Assembly (NCBI GenBank): GCA_903813345.2
Contig: CAIIXF020000007.1
Span: 27,996,698-28,060,697, forward strand
Direction of reading: 5' to 3'
Origin: Owenia fusiformis
Taxonomy: Eukaryota > Annelida > Polychaeta > Sabellida > Oweniidae
Length of the DNA: 64,000 bases
The translations under genes and the position numbers were made by a program. The first letter of the stretch is position 1. Every line of letters begins with the position of its first letter. Below are positions 49,044 through 60,904 of the stretch, in pieces. The notes beneath the pieces are model-generated. The model searched no databases. It saw only the letters and a program-made list of their open reading frames with translations, and was not told where the DNA came from.

Positions 49044-49765
49044 GCAGCACTGTTTATACAGTGAAAGTTAAATATGTCTTTTATGTCACCTTAATTGTGT
49101 AATGTACTGGGATATAGTCTTTATAGAATGCACTTTTCAAGATGATGTATTTTAACCTCTTGACTACCTGGAGTGACGAGAAAATCTGTCACAAAAATGT
49201 TTTAAAATGTGTATAAATTATCTCTGTTATCTATTTGTACTAAGCTGAGCATGTAAAGCTGTATAGGTATGTAGTTTAATGTCAAAAGGTGGCAAAAATG
49301 AAAAACTCTCTGGTTTCAACTGATTTTAGAGCCTGGGATTCAAGGGGTTCAGGGTTGATCTAGGTTACAGGGGAGCCATTTCTTATTTTACCTCATAATG
49401 AATGAACTCAAGCTCAGTTATTTCTTCGTAAAAATTTATTGTTTACTTTTCATCTTTAGTCTACAATAAATGACAATTTTTAATCAGGATGAAGTTAATG
49501 ATGTCATACGACTGCCAGGCCGCCCTTTGGTCTAAACAGAGTCCCATGCTTATCTTTATACATTGTCTATAGTGGCTATACTGCATCTGGAAACAAAATG
49601 GCGAATCATCTTAAGTTTGAGAGATCGAAGGTCAGTTTTGCATCAACATTGTCAATAGGTCATGATCAATAGGTTATGAATTGAAAGAAAGATTATTAAG
49701 ACAGTATTTGATTTTAAAGAATTTGAAAGATAAACTTACATGCTCAAGGCAGTTAGACGTTATAA

Positions 49766-50407
49766 TTAATAAACATAGCCACGACGAACGTATCCTGATC
49801 CAGCCACTGCACCATTGGGTCCTACCACAGCGCCTGTCTGTCCATCAATGTAGCCACCATTATCACCAACAATCAGACCGGATGGTGAGTTGACGACGGC
49901 ACCATTGGGTCCAACATTCTTGTATGGGAAGGCATCGCCATATGGGACATTTTTATTGTATCCATAGCCATAAGCAGCAGGTCTGTATCCAGCATATCTG
50001 GCACCAGCGTATCCAGGGCCATAGTTTTCGTATCCCTTAACTTTGTATCCTAGATAGCGTCTACCATAACTTTTATCTCCATAGCCAGCATAGTTGGGAG
50101 CATAACCTGTACGTCTGATACCATAGCTTTTTTCTCCATAACCATAGGTGTCACGTCCATAAACTCCATAGTTCTTGACTGCATAACCTGAAATATGTAA
50201 AATGTGGACATCTACAAAATGAGCTCAGTATAGAAAAGACAGAATAATAATACAAATCAGTTTTATATAGAAGTTTCTATTTCTTATTCTAAAACGCCTC
50301 ATGTTACCTCCAGGTTTGGTAATCTCATATTTGCTGTCACTGACATAGCCTTCCGGAGCAGCAATTACCATGGAAATAACACTTAAGATGCAGATTAGGG
50401 TCAACAT
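49766..50407 (-). CDS. Secreted Tyr/Gly-rich protein, 173 aa
   Basis: Coding exons are 50308-50407 (ATG at 50405-50407, donor GGAG|GTAACA, phase 1) and 49766-50187 (acceptor ATATTTCAG, stop 49766-49768). The protein starts MLTLICILSVISMVIAAPEG, a clear signal peptide with likely cleavage after IAA. The mature part is rich in Tyr, Gly, Lys and Arg, with loose repeats such as YGYGEKSYG, YGDKSYGRRYLGY and YGPGYAGARYAGY, then a Gly/Asn/Val section with the twice-used VGPNGAV (spacer GLIVGDNGGYIDGQTGA). It has no Cys in the mature part. Such composition is typical of extracellular structural proteins (shell or cuticle matrix, byssus); I cannot assign a family. It lies convergent to supervillin and divergent from TMEM18. 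Confidence 0.85.
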
Positions 50408-50725
50408 GGTGAACTACTGGTACTCTCAGTGTGTAGACCTGTAAAAGAAATATTAAAAACAAACCATAGTTACAAGTTTGTGGTATCATATGCCTAATTG
50501 GTCTGTGTCTGTCTCCAAGACACAAAGAAATATTTGTATTGAGTCTTTGATTTCCTAAAAGGCGTGTTATACCAAATCTCAATACAACCCCCCCCCCATC
50601 TCAAAACAAGTCATGTGTTATACTGCCAACTAAACTACAAACTACATTAAAATATGAAAAATATATCTGAAAATGTTAGCTTACAATTACATATATTGCA
50701 CTACTATGTTAAGTTGATCTCTTAC

Positions 50726-50755
50726 CTTGATGTTTGGTTGAACTTGTAGGTTGAT
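50726..50755 (-). other. Non-coding leader exon of the Tyr/Gly-rich gene
   Basis: On the minus strand the sequence CAACCAAACATCAAG is followed by GTAAGAGA, a good donor (exon end at 50726). The next exon would be entered at CTTTTACAG|GTCTACACAC near 50441, about 34 bp upstream of the ATG. The 5' limit is set by the TATA box and is approximate. Confidence 0.6.
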
Positions 50756-50778
50756 GAAGACTGTGGAAGATTGGTGAG

Positions 50779-50785
50779 TTATATA
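50779..50785 (-). promoter_or_regulatory. TATA box (TATATAA) of the Tyr/Gly-rich gene
   Basis: Reading the minus strand, GGTGGTATATAACTCACC lies about 25-30 bp before an initiator-like TCAGTCTTC. The leader exon and its donor follow at the expected place. A strong TATA box suits a highly and tissue-specifically expressed secreted product. Confidence 0.65.
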
Positions 50786-51602
50786 CCACCCAACAATCCC
50801 CTAGGGCTATCATCCTTCAGATTATTCCACTTTGTATACCCTTTGTTCATGGCGGTTGTGATTAATTAATAAAATGAGGAACCTGCTAAAGCAAAAACAA
50901 TTGTACAGTAATTGTTTTTACTTATAATTGTAGATCAGTTCAAGTCCATAAACCTCCATAGCATTAATTGCATCACATTGTTGATATATGTCCATGGTTA
51001 TACTGACCACCCATTAATTGTTTTAGTTACATGGCACCATAAACTATATTTTTCAGAAACAAGTCAAATTCATTAAAAATATTCTCTGAAGTAAAGAATT
51101 TGACTTGTTTCTGATATATTAACCAGAGAGATGAACTTACATAGAACTATATTTTTCAGTATTTCATCTTCTGTGGACTATAATTATCATTTGAATGAAT
51201 TTCATAGTTAAAAATCAACAGGATACTTTTTTGATTTTTCTTTTTGAGTAAGACTGCAATATCTGAATTATCAGTTATTTGGAGGTAAGTGCTTAATTAA
51301 TACCTTCTGGTCACTTTGACCTGCTATAAATGTGACATTCACCTTGAAAATAAGTTCTTGGAACCTTGATTTTTTCTTTTGATTTTTCCAAACAAATATA
51401 CAGCTGTGCTATAACAACATTCTATAATAACAATTCAACTATAAATGCAATTTGACTTGTATTACATGTATAACTTACATATTGTATACAAATTGAAAGT
51501 CTAGTTCCCGGGAACATTGTCTTTTTGTATACATTTCGTTCAGCAACTCGCTATAGCGAGATAAATTGTCTCAATAGCAAGAGTTGATACGTGGAAAATA
51601 AA
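50786..51602. other. Divergent intergenic spacer between the Tyr/Gly-rich gene and TMEM18
   Basis: About 0.8 kb separates the minus-strand TATA box from the TMEM18 start codon. It is AT-rich, with no ORF and no recognisable repeat. It must hold the TMEM18 promoter and 5' UTR; I see no TATA box for TMEM18. Confidence 0.5.
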
Positions 51603-54037
51603 ATGACTCAACCTATACGTATAGATGAAATTCAAGGCATTCTGTCATATTTAAAATCAGTAAGTGAAATACAATTAAATTCAGCTAATACTAAGGAATA
51701 TTTTGAATGATGGTTTTATGAAAAACTGCCAATAGTAAGGCTGAAAACAATGTTTTATTAGGACTTCCTGTAGATCTAAATTAAAATTTTAATTTTCTAA
51801 ATTTATTGAGAGCCGTAACCAAAACAGTGTCAGATGAAACTATCGTAACGTACATGTGTTCAGCATTATAGGATATAAATTCAAAATATCAGATGCTCAG
51901 TTTCTAAATGCTTTGTTATTTTTCAGATTAACTGGAGTGAACCATGGCTATGTGGACTTGTAGCATTCCACCTCATCATGTTATTCCTCATATTAGTAAC
52001 CAGGAGACATTCTAATACACAGATGATTCTTTTTTTCTCACTTTGTAAGTATACTTGTCCACTGGCGGATCTGAGGGGGGGGGGGCTAAAAATTTCCAAA
52101 TTTGGGGGTCCAAAATCTTTTTCCGAGCAAGCGCGGAAGTTTTTTCTATGACCTGAAATTTGGGCCCCCCCTTGTTGGTTCCCAGATCCGCCCCTGTTGT
52201 CTATCCAGATGTTGTTGTGTTGCCGGGTGTGTTGCAAACGCCATAAGCCTGAAAATGTGTATAAATAGAGTTTCCCATAATTAAGCAATCATTTCTACTT
52301 TGGAATTCCAATTCGACAAACTCTGATTTTGCATTAAAGCCTATTTCATTGTTTTATTTCGTCAGTAAAATCTAAAAAATAATAAATCAAAAGATCATTG
52401 TGCAATATATATGGAAAAATATATTCCTATTGTACATAAATGACATTTCTATATCTTGGATTGCTTCTAGTTTAGCCAATAAAGAATGTGGCCTCTTATA
52501 TCTTGATGCTTCACTGCCATAGTATTTTCAAAAAGATTAACATGGCTGAAATTCTTTGAATTACAAGAGGGCGTAGGCTTATTGCACAAAAAACTAAATA
52601 ATCTGAAATATACAAATGTCATTCATGTACAATATGAATATACTTTTCCATATATTATTGCTTGATGGTTTCCTGATTTCTTATTTTGGGGGTTCTACTG
52701 ACAAAATAAAACAGTGAAATGGGCTGCAATTATACAATCACGTTCCTGGGCCTGTGGCATACACCTTTATAACCTCGGCAGTTAGTTTCTTTGTACTTTT
52801 GATGTTCAATTTGTGCATACATTTTGTAAATGTTATTTGTGAATAGCCCAACATTTCTTTGGAAAGCAAAGTTCAACTCAGTATGCTATCAGACATGGAT
52901 AACGCGAAATTCGGCTATTGTTACATTGTGTTGTTCCATACAGTGCTCATAAAATATTTAATGTTTTGAGTTTGGAAGTCTTCAGGTCACACAGTCTCAA
53001 TTTCAAAATTAAAAGCATTGTTTTTAAAAGAATACATTGTTAGCCTTGTTCATAAATGTACTGTTGAGAATTTTAAAAAAAGTTTACAATAGAAATGACA
53101 TGCAAAGCTACGTTTGTCAATTACAAGCATTTAACATTTTTATTTATGTGTTTCAGTATCCATAGCATTCTTCTCTGAACACATCAATCAATGGGCATCA
53201 TCAAATTGGAAGTGAGTACATTTATCATTTTTTAGTCGAGAAATAAGGAATGAAATTTGTCATTTCTTATCCTCCTCAATCTATTTTGTTTGAGGTTTGA
53301 TCCAGAAGTTGTTTGATCACGATCTTAAAATACTATTTTGTAAGAAAGTCTTCACAAAAGTAATGTGAACTCAAAAGTGTCATATTTAGTATTTACTGCA
53401 CATGTACATTGTACATAAGTATGCATAGCTTTCAGATTTCTTATATCGTTTATAGAATCTGTCTCAAAGATATTGAATTCTAAATCACTGAGCCCTGTGC
53501 TTGGAGGCAATAAATTGTGATTTTTATTGTTTTTCAGGTTATTTTCCAAAGAGCAGTATTTTGACAGCAATGGGATGTTTATCTCCATTCTGTTCTCGGC
53601 ACCCATACTTGTCAACTGCCTCATCATAGTGGTAAGCTAGATTATATAGTACCTGTACACTTTTCCATGGTTTGACCTCATTTCTAGTTCTGCAAAAGAG
53701 CTTTATCGTATGCACAGGTATTCACTCATCCAGATAGTGTTATCAACTAAAAATGATATAATAAGTTGAATCAAAAGATATTGTATTATTCTATGAATAT
53801 TCACTTCTATGGAACTTATGAATGTTTGATGTGCATGACCTGTGAATATCGCCTAATTTGACCAATCGTAAGACAGTATGCTTGATTGTGATACAAAAAC
53901 ATTTGTTGTCTATATTGCAGGCCTTCAGTCTTTGGGACATGTCACACCTGTTAATAAGTGTTGGTAGAGCAAAGGCCAAGCACGATTCAAAGCAGCAGAC
54001 TGAACAAGAGAAAGCAGCTGATAAAAAGGACAAATGA
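51603..54037 (+). CDS. TMEM18: TMEM18, complete, 146 aa in five exons
   Basis: Exons: 51603-51659, 51927-52044, 53157-53211, 53538-53631, 53921-54037 (stop TGA 54035-54037), 441 nt in all with matching phases. The protein has the TMEM18 blocks [44 protein letters not shown] and [16 protein letters not shown], close to the human TDWTEPWLMGLATFH, YQYFDSRGMFI and SAPLLVNAMIIV. Hydrophobic segments lie at about residues 25-43, 52-66 and 89-113, followed by a Lys-rich charged tail ([12 protein letters not shown]). Human TMEM18 is about 140 aa, so the length is normal. The family sits in the nuclear envelope and is linked genetically to body weight in mammals; its biochemical role is unsettled. The ATG chosen has context AAAATG and gives the expected short N-terminus. 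Confidence 0.96.
52059..52199. mobile_element. Palindromic MITE in TMEM18 intron 2
   Basis: Ends are inverted: GGCGGATCTG on the left (about 52064) and CAGATCCGCC on the right (to about 52192). Both continue inward into a G-run (left) and a C-run (right) and then AAATTTCC-like and TGAAATTTGGG sequence. Length is about 140 bp, without coding capacity. Confidence 0.75.
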
Positions 54038-54191
54038 GAGGATAAAGATAAGACATTTCACTATGCAAGACTCTGATATAAAACCCTGAGGCCCAACATG
54101 GCTAGGGTTGTCACATGACCCCTTGGGATGAGGGTAGAAAGTAGGGGTTGTGGTGAGGGATATATTGGTTGAGGAAATTGGCCATTTTGTA

Positions 54192-54408
54192 CAATTTGTT
54201 CACTTAAAACACCAAAACTCTTGTTGAATTGGGAACTATTTTTCGAAAGATCACCATTTCTGGGAAGTCACTGAATAAATAGTGCAATCTAATTGGATCA
54301 TAAGAATGGTGTGAAAAAGTTTGGACTTGGGTGGATGGATCCGCCAGCAGTCCCTTGAGATAGTAAAGCACAGGTGGATACACTTGCCGGCAGCATGCTA
54401 AAGGTTAA
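54192..54408 (-). mobile_element. piggyBac-like 5' terminal fragment
   Basis: Read on the minus strand it starts TTAACCTTTAGCATGCTGCC, then GGCAAGTGTATCC, and runs inward with the same order of sequence as the element at 16398, including TCCAATTAGATTGCAC and GTGACTTCC. It stops about where the other copy's reading frame would begin. It lies within 400 bp of the TMEM18 stop, so probably in its 3' UTR or just past it. It is more diverged than the intron-1 copy. Confidence 0.75.
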
Positions 54409-55499
54409 AACAATCACCTTGTCATTCTAGGTAATTATTCAGTAATTCTCTTGATATACAAATGTTGAAATGAAGATCACCAAAGGTCATCAACGTCATT
54501 CATCTTTGAGGTAAGACTTAAGTAGCTGCCAAAGATTTTGTAAAAACATTTTGGTTTAATGAGATATTTTGAGAGCATACTTATGTTCTACCATGGGGCA
54601 GCGGGGTGGGTATGGTGCCAGGTCAATTCACATCTATTGAATTTATATTCAATTTTTTTTCCATTCAAATATTTTAAGAATTTTGTACTTGGGCTAACCA
54701 ACTCATTTTGATCAATAAAAACAAAAAATCTCATAAATATTATTTAATGCTTTAGTATTTTATTCTTGCATTTTCATTTTATAATTGCATTATTATAGTT
54801 GTGGTGTAGTTATACATTAAAATAGAAATAAAATGTTTGTACAAAGACAGAGAACACAACTTGCACATCATACTTCACTTTTGGATTTAACAATGAGAAG
54901 GCCATCCCACCATGCTTGTATCTTATACGGTATTGCTTACAAATATTGGCCTCTGTAAAATACAGTTATTTTTTTGAACACATCCATGCCTATGATATTA
55001 AACCTTCATCAGAGTGATATTAAGTCTAAATCATTACTACAGTAGATGAATTTTGAAGTGAACAAAAGTGTTTCCATAATAACTTATGAAGTTCACATGA
55101 AGAAATCCACATGAAGTTCTTCTGAAAACCTGACCTTGAATTCTGATGTCTAAATTGAACATTACTTGGTACAATTTTGTTTGAGCACAAAATCATCCTC
55201 CATTTGTAGAGATCTAGGTTTTCCACCTATAAAAAGGAACTTGGTAGAGGACATCTGGATCCCTGCACCTGGAGGATGGAAACTTGTAAATATTGGAGCA
55301 CAACAGAATCCATGAACACACTGGATAAATTTAACGAAGTGACTAATTATAAATTGATTTGGTCAACTTTGGGAATATTAGGTGTGAACTTTGAACGGAT
55401 TGAACACATTAAAAATTCTGATGGGCATAAAAATAACATCTGCAATCACTGTGACTAGCTATGTATTTACAGTTGGTTATTGAAGCACATTTTGTAAAA
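54409..55499. other. Intergenic, nothing recognised
   Basis: AT-rich sequence downstream of TMEM18 with several plus-strand AATAAA hexamers (for example near 54713) that could end TMEM18 transcripts. Short ORFs here resemble no protein I know. Confidence 0.5.
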
Positions 55500-57822
55500 A
55501 CTAGAGATCGAACGATCTAAGATTGCAAGCAATCTTACGGAGGCCCTATATTCGTTTCTGAACATTCAAAGGCCAGCCAAAGGTCAAATCTCTAATACAA
55601 GGTCATATATGAACTCCAGACAACTTGTAGATGATTTTTAAAAAAGGTTTGGTCGAATTAATGCAAGTTGAAATTTGACCTTGAAAAATTCCGAAATTTG
55701 ACCTTTTTTCAGTTTTTGAGCTATAATATCTCAAAACTGGAGCCAAATTTTAATAGATAATCAATTGCTAATATGTGTAAAACCTTTAGTAGAGGAATAT
55801 ATATTCTGACTTTCATTTCAAAATACTGATTTGTAGTCTCCAATTTTGAGAAACTTAGAAAACACTTTGTGATTTCGTTTGATGACCTTGACCTTTGACC
55901 TTGCAAATTTTACTTTTTTAGACCTCAGAAGGTCTTTTGTGAATAAATATACCTAAATTTGAATCCAGAAAATCGATTTGAAAAATCAACTTTTTTGACC
56001 TTTCGGAGGTCACTGAAGGTCAACCAAAGGTCAAAGGTCAAAAGTAAGGTTAGATTTGGAATCCTGAGAACTTGAAGATGAGTTTTAAAAAAAAGTTTGG
56101 TCAATTTAGATCAAGTTGAAATTTGACCTTGAAAATTTTCGAAATTTGACCTTTTTCAGTTTTTGAGCTCTAATATCTTAAAACTGGTGCAAAATTTTAA
56201 AATATAATCAATTGCTAATATGTGTAGAACCTTTAGAGGAATATATTTTCAGACTTTCATCAAAAAATATTGATTTGTAGTCACCAATTTTGAGAAACTT
56301 GGAAAACACAGTTTGTGATTTAATTCAATGACTTTGACCTTGCAAATTTTACTTTTTTGGATCTCTTGGGGTCTTTTGTGATTAAATGCACCTAAATTGG
56401 AATCCAGAAAATTGATTTGAAAAATCAACTTTTTTGACCTTTCGGAGGTCACTGAAGGTCAACAAAAGGTCAAAGGTCAAAAGTAAGGTCAGATTTGGAA
56501 TCCTGAGAATTTGTATTTGAGTTTTAAAAAAAAGTTTGGTCAATTTAGATCAAGTTAAAATTTTCGAAATTCGACCTTTTTCAGTTTTTGAGCTCTGATA
56601 TCTCAAAACTGGTGCAAAATTTTAATAGATAATCAATTGCTAATATGTGTAGAACCTTTAGATGAATATATATTCAGTCTTTCATGGGACAATATTGATT
56701 TGTAGTCACAAACTTTGAGAAACTTAGAAAACACAGTTTGTGATCTTGTTTGATGACCTTGAACTTTGACCTTGAAAATTTTACTTTTTTAGACCTCAGT
56801 ATATCTTTTCTGATTGAATTAACCTAAATTTGAATCCAGAAAATCAATTTGAAAAATCAACTTTTTGACCTTTCGAAGGTCACTGAAGGTCAACTAAAGG
56901 TCATAGGTCAAAACTAATGTCAGATTTGAGTTCCTGAGATCTTGTAGATGCTTTTTAAAAAAAAGTTTGGTCAATTTAGAGCAAGTTGAAATTTGACCTT
57001 GAAAAATTTCGAAATTTGACCTTTTTTCAGTTTTTGAGTTCTAATATCTCAAAACTGGAGCAAAATTTTAATAAATAGTCAATTGCTAATATGTGTAGAA
57101 CCTTTAGAGGAATATATTTTCTGACTTTCAGTGAAAAAAATTTATTTGTAGTCTCCAATTTTGAGAAACTTAGAAAACACAGTTTGTGATTTCGTTTGAT
57201 GACCTTGACCTTTGACCTTGCAAATTTTACTTTTTTAGACCTCAGAAGGTCTTTTGTGAATAAATATTCCTAAATTTGAATCCAGAAAATCGATTTGAAA
57301 AATCAACTTTTTTGACCTTTCGGAGGTCACTGAAGGTCAACCAAAGGTCAAAGGTCAAAAGTAAGGTCAGATTTGGAATCCTGAGAACTTGTAGATGAGT
57401 TTTAAAAAAAAATTGGTCAATTTGAAGCAAGTTGAAAAAAGACCTTTTTTGACCATTTTTTGACCTTCAATATCTCAAAATCTAGGCAAAATTTTCCTAG
57501 ACGGCAAAAGGCTTAGACTAATAGAATACTAATATCTATCTGTATGCAAAAATTCAGCCAAAAATATTGAAGTGTAGTGTCAGGATTTGAGAAACTTGAA
57601 AAAAACTTAGATTTGACCTAGATTTTGACCTTTGACCTTGACCTAGATATGAACTAATTTCCCGACAAGTCCAGCCCAGGTCCCTAATAAGATTATATAT
57701 GAGATAAGTCAAAGCTAGCTGGAAGTTGGAGAAAAATTGCTAAAAAGAATAATAAATAAATAAATAAATAAAGAAGAATAACTACAAAAATGATAGGAGG
57801 CCCCTTGAAGGGCCTCCTAATA
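55500..57822. mobile_element. Helitron/Helentron-like non-autonomous element with tandem-repeat core
   Basis: The left end carries hairpins (GATCGAACGATC, then AAGATTGC-AA-GCAATCTT) followed by ACGGAGGCCCT. The core has about five tandem copies of a unit with spacing 447, 425, 446 and 425 bp, measured between the recurring ATATCTCAAAACTGG blocks; each copy is dense in TTTGACCTTGA-type words. The last copy is shortened and followed by an (AATA)n tract (57748-57772) and the hairpin AGGAGGCCCC-TTGA-AGGGCCTCCT, then AATAAT. A conserved 5' end, repeated core, microsatellite and 3' hairpin match the layout known for non-autonomous Helentron (HINE or pearl-like) elements in molluscs. No Rep/helicase coding is present. 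Classification is inferred. Confidence 0.6.
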
Positions 57823-59470
57823 ATTCAAAATGACATCTGGCATAGATGAGCCATTTAAAGAGAAGTATCGGATGGCCAAAAACACACATGTGCTACAATG
57901 ACAATCAACACATTTCCACAATGACAATCAACAGGCTTCTCACAATGACAATCAAAACACTTCTCTCTCAACATATTCCGATATTGGTTGAATGCAAATA
58001 TTGCATTTTTGGATTTGCTTTGAAAATTATATTCATTTACTGCAAGTGTAAGGATTTTCTTGATTTGATAAGTATAATTGACCAGTCTCCTTAAAATCAC
58101 ATTCACTCATTCATACATACATACAATAAGCGCCACAAATTAACATTATAAAACTAAACCTACAACTAACTACTATACATTGTATATAAAATCGGTGCTC
58201 TTCTCTGCACGCACAGTTTATAATAGCTCGACTTTCTCCTTAAGTCTCTGGCACCTTTCATGATTCCAATAAATATGTGTTAAAATTCATGATTGCCAGT
58301 TCTAGTTTTGTAGTTAGTACTCCACAATATTGGACCCTTGCTTATTCCTGGTGGCAAATGGCAATTCTATTAAGTTCACTTATATACAAAATCTTGCCAG
58401 TTATCTCAAGTTCACAGAAGAATGTTTGGTGCTCCAAATAACGAGATATAATTTCATTACAACATTGTGATAGTTGCAATGTAAAAAGATTGAAATCAAA
58501 ATACAGGAGTCATAATTCACAAAATTTCCAATTCCAAGTACCAATGATGGTCTTCCCAGATCATAAATTCATGATGTGGAGCACCATACATTTTCAGTTG
58601 AATGCAATAACTATGTCTAGGCCTCTAGAGCTAATCCTTCTATAAACACCAGACAAATCTGCCAAGTTCCAAGTTGTGTGTTGATGTCTATTAAATGGTC
58701 GTATTATGTTGTCCAAAATTCTCCATTGATCATGTTGTATGTGTCTGCTGTACATGATTTTCTACTCAAATCTGTATCCCCATTTGTTCTCATTTGATTT
58801 TATCCAGCTGGTTATTCACTAATTTAGAATTTATATTTCATTGTTTTTAAAGTATGAATCAAAATCGTCTGTATCTCCAGATATCAAGGTCTTCCATTAT
58901 GCCGCTGAATTATAACCTGTAGAAGAAATTTGATCTCCAATAAATCAGGACTGTTCCTTCAATGATGAATTGTATCTAGATTTGTGCATGCGTTTGAAAC
59001 TTGCACCTGCATATATACTAGTACTCTGCAGCAGTAGTAGAAGATGGATGAATTCCAGCTGATTAGAATCTAATGGCACTGAACTGTGAAGACTAGGAGA
59101 TAGTGGTTGTTGTTTTGTGGTTGCACCATCACCTTATTTTATATAAGCATTTTATGTTTACTAGATCTATCCTAGCCTAGCTGGTCTCATCACACTCTTG
59201 ACCCTTTACTTTTCCTGGAAAACATGAAACGATCGAATTTTATATTAAACAATTTGTATTCATTATTCAATGTTGAAATTTAAAATCAAATATTATTTAC
59301 AGTGGGTCCATCATTCATGTTGTTAATTTAAATGCAGAACATTTTTTCTTTTAAAGATTATTTGTTCTGAGACAATTGATTTGTTGTGGAGATAATTTAT
59401 TTACAGTAATATTTCAATGTATATGTAAATGTTACTAAGGTGATGTTGTTACATCGAAAGATTGGTTTAA
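57823..59470. other. Intergenic, one short tandem repeat only
   Basis: CACAATGACAATCAACA-like units repeat about three times at 57892-57962. The rest is AT-rich with no supported gene. Confidence 0.5.
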
Positions 59471-59474
59471 CTTA

Positions 59475-59810
59475 TGATGTCACCCAAATCTTAAATATCT
59501 TAGCAACAGTTGTCAACATCATATCATTGGCAAGATCGCTTTGATATGTAGTGCAGTATACATTGTCAACATCACTAAGGTGAAACTATAAACATTAAAA
59601 TATCAAAAAAAAATATCAACTTCACTATGATGTCACACATATCTTAAATTCAGATTAGCAACAGTATCAATATGACTCTATAAGTGATGTCATTATAAAC
59701 TTTACACCATTGGTAAGATTATGACATCACACTTACAAACCATGAATGTTAATACAACATTCTTCAGTGATGTCACAGACACAACAGTATTGGCAAACAA
59801 TGTGACATCA
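59475..59810 (+). promoter_or_regulatory. Cluster of six TGATGTCA/TGACATCA octamers upstream of a small secreted-protein gene
   Basis: The octamer or its complement stands at 59475-59482, 59628-59635, 59685-59692, 59722-59729, 59768-59775 and 59803-59810. The site is one base from the CRE/ATF palindrome TGACGTCA, so bZIP factors are natural candidates. The flanks share words such as AGCAACAGT and TATTGGCAA, so part of the cluster may come from local duplication. Confidence 0.4.
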
Positions 59811-59977
59811 CACACAGAAACCATGGCTGCAATGTTGATGGTTACAATGTTATTGGAAACCTGTGAAATCATCATTCTGAACTGGGATTCGAAGAGATAA
59901 CAGCTCTAAAGATACTGAAGAAGAAAAGTTGATATTCAACCAGTTACTTGTTACAGTAATATTCACAAACTGGCAAG

Positions 59978-60591
59978 ATGTTGTTTGGACTAGTTGTTAT
60001 CGCTCACGTGATGCAGATCGTGTTTGGGGAAAAGAAGGAAGATGGAAAAACTAAGAGACAGAAAAGAGGTAAGCAACTTAAGAATATTTGCATTCAAACA
60101 AAAAATAAGATTATATTTAAAATATCAATCCCTATGTCTTTATCTTACATGGTCTACCTTTCTCATCACATTTGTATTCACTTGATGTGGCATTCCCTAG
60201 CTTAAATGACATTGGGAAGTTCAACTTTAGAAAGTATATGACAAACAGATTTCAAAATATAGAAACTTATCCACGTCTAATCAATTTCATTTTATTTCCA
60301 GATGTACAAGCACAATTGCTCAGAAGTAAACAAAAGCTGGCTAGAGTGCGTGAAGTGAATGAGGTCTACGATGCTCAAATAGACAAGCTCAATAAAGAGA
60401 TAGCAGACCTAGGAGATTGCATAGCATTCCAGAAAGATCTCATCAAGCAGAGACAAGCAGAATTTGAACACCTGGAAAGTGTTAATGGTGTTTGTCATTG
60501 CAATGAATGTATTGAAAATGATATTAAAGCTAACAGAAGAAAGAGGATTGTGAAGAAATATCAACCCACGGAGGAACTCTGGATGGAGTAA
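59978..60591 (+). CDS. Small secreted coiled-coil protein, 126 aa, unknown family
   Basis: Exons 59978-60068 (donor AAGAG|GTAAGC, phase 1) and 60302-60591 (acceptor TTATTTCCAG, stop TAA). The start MLFGLVVIAHVMQIVFG is a good signal peptide. It is followed by a basic stretch ending KTKRQKR, a furin-like site that coincides with the exon junction. The remainder is a helical segment (LLRSKQKLARVREVNEVYDA, LNKEIADLGDCIAFQKDLIK) with heptad spacing, then a short Cys-rich knot GVCHCNECIEND, a basic patch NRRKRIVKKY and the tail PTEELWME. There are four Cys in the mature part. I do not recognise the family; a secreted ligand or an extracellular matrix or venom-like coiled coil are possible. It is convergent with KIF23. 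Confidence 0.75.
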
Positions 60592-60728
60592 TGACACACA
60601 TATGTCATTAGCCAAAATGATGATAAACTTTGGGTGTCCTATTTATAGGCACCACAAAATAGTTTCAAGTCCAGTATTTTCTATTTTTCCTGACACTGTA
60701 ATTTCATATTCATATCAATGTTGTTATG

Positions 60729-60734
60729 AATAAA
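60729..60734 (+). promoter_or_regulatory. Polyadenylation signal of the small secreted-protein gene
   Basis: AATAAA lies 138 bp after the stop, in ATGAATAAAAGAATG, and is followed by a T-rich stretch. A second AATAAA stands near 60775. Confidence 0.6.
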
Positions 60735-60904
60735 AGAATGAATGTTTGTTTTTTAAATAATTTGTTTGTTTTCAATAAATGGTTAGATATGACTTAAATA
60801 ACTAGAAAAACAGCAACTCCACACCAATCCCACCAACATAATACTGGAACAAAGGTCCCATAATTCAAAATTTGAACCAAGTGAAACAAACAGCAGGTGA
60901 TCTC

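Larger units (their letters stand above)
46917..49060 (+). other. SVIL: Supervillin 3' UTR (predicted)
   Basis: No ORF of note follows the stop codon. An early AATAAA stands at 47395-47400 and another at 49038-49043, so transcripts of about 0.5 kb and 2.1 kb of 3' UTR are both possible. The stretch 47460-47640 has loose repeats around ACTCATTTTGAGTT. The longer UTR would include the 39-bp minisatellite. Confidence 0.55.

Noticed and set aside
49152-49360. piggyBac-like left end (TTAACCTCTTGACTACC)
   Set aside because: No matching right end with TTAA and no similarity to the other two piggyBac-like pieces.
55276-55458. Plus-strand ORF of 60 codons upstream of the Helitron-like element
   Set aside because: No recognised motif, no signal peptide and no splice context.
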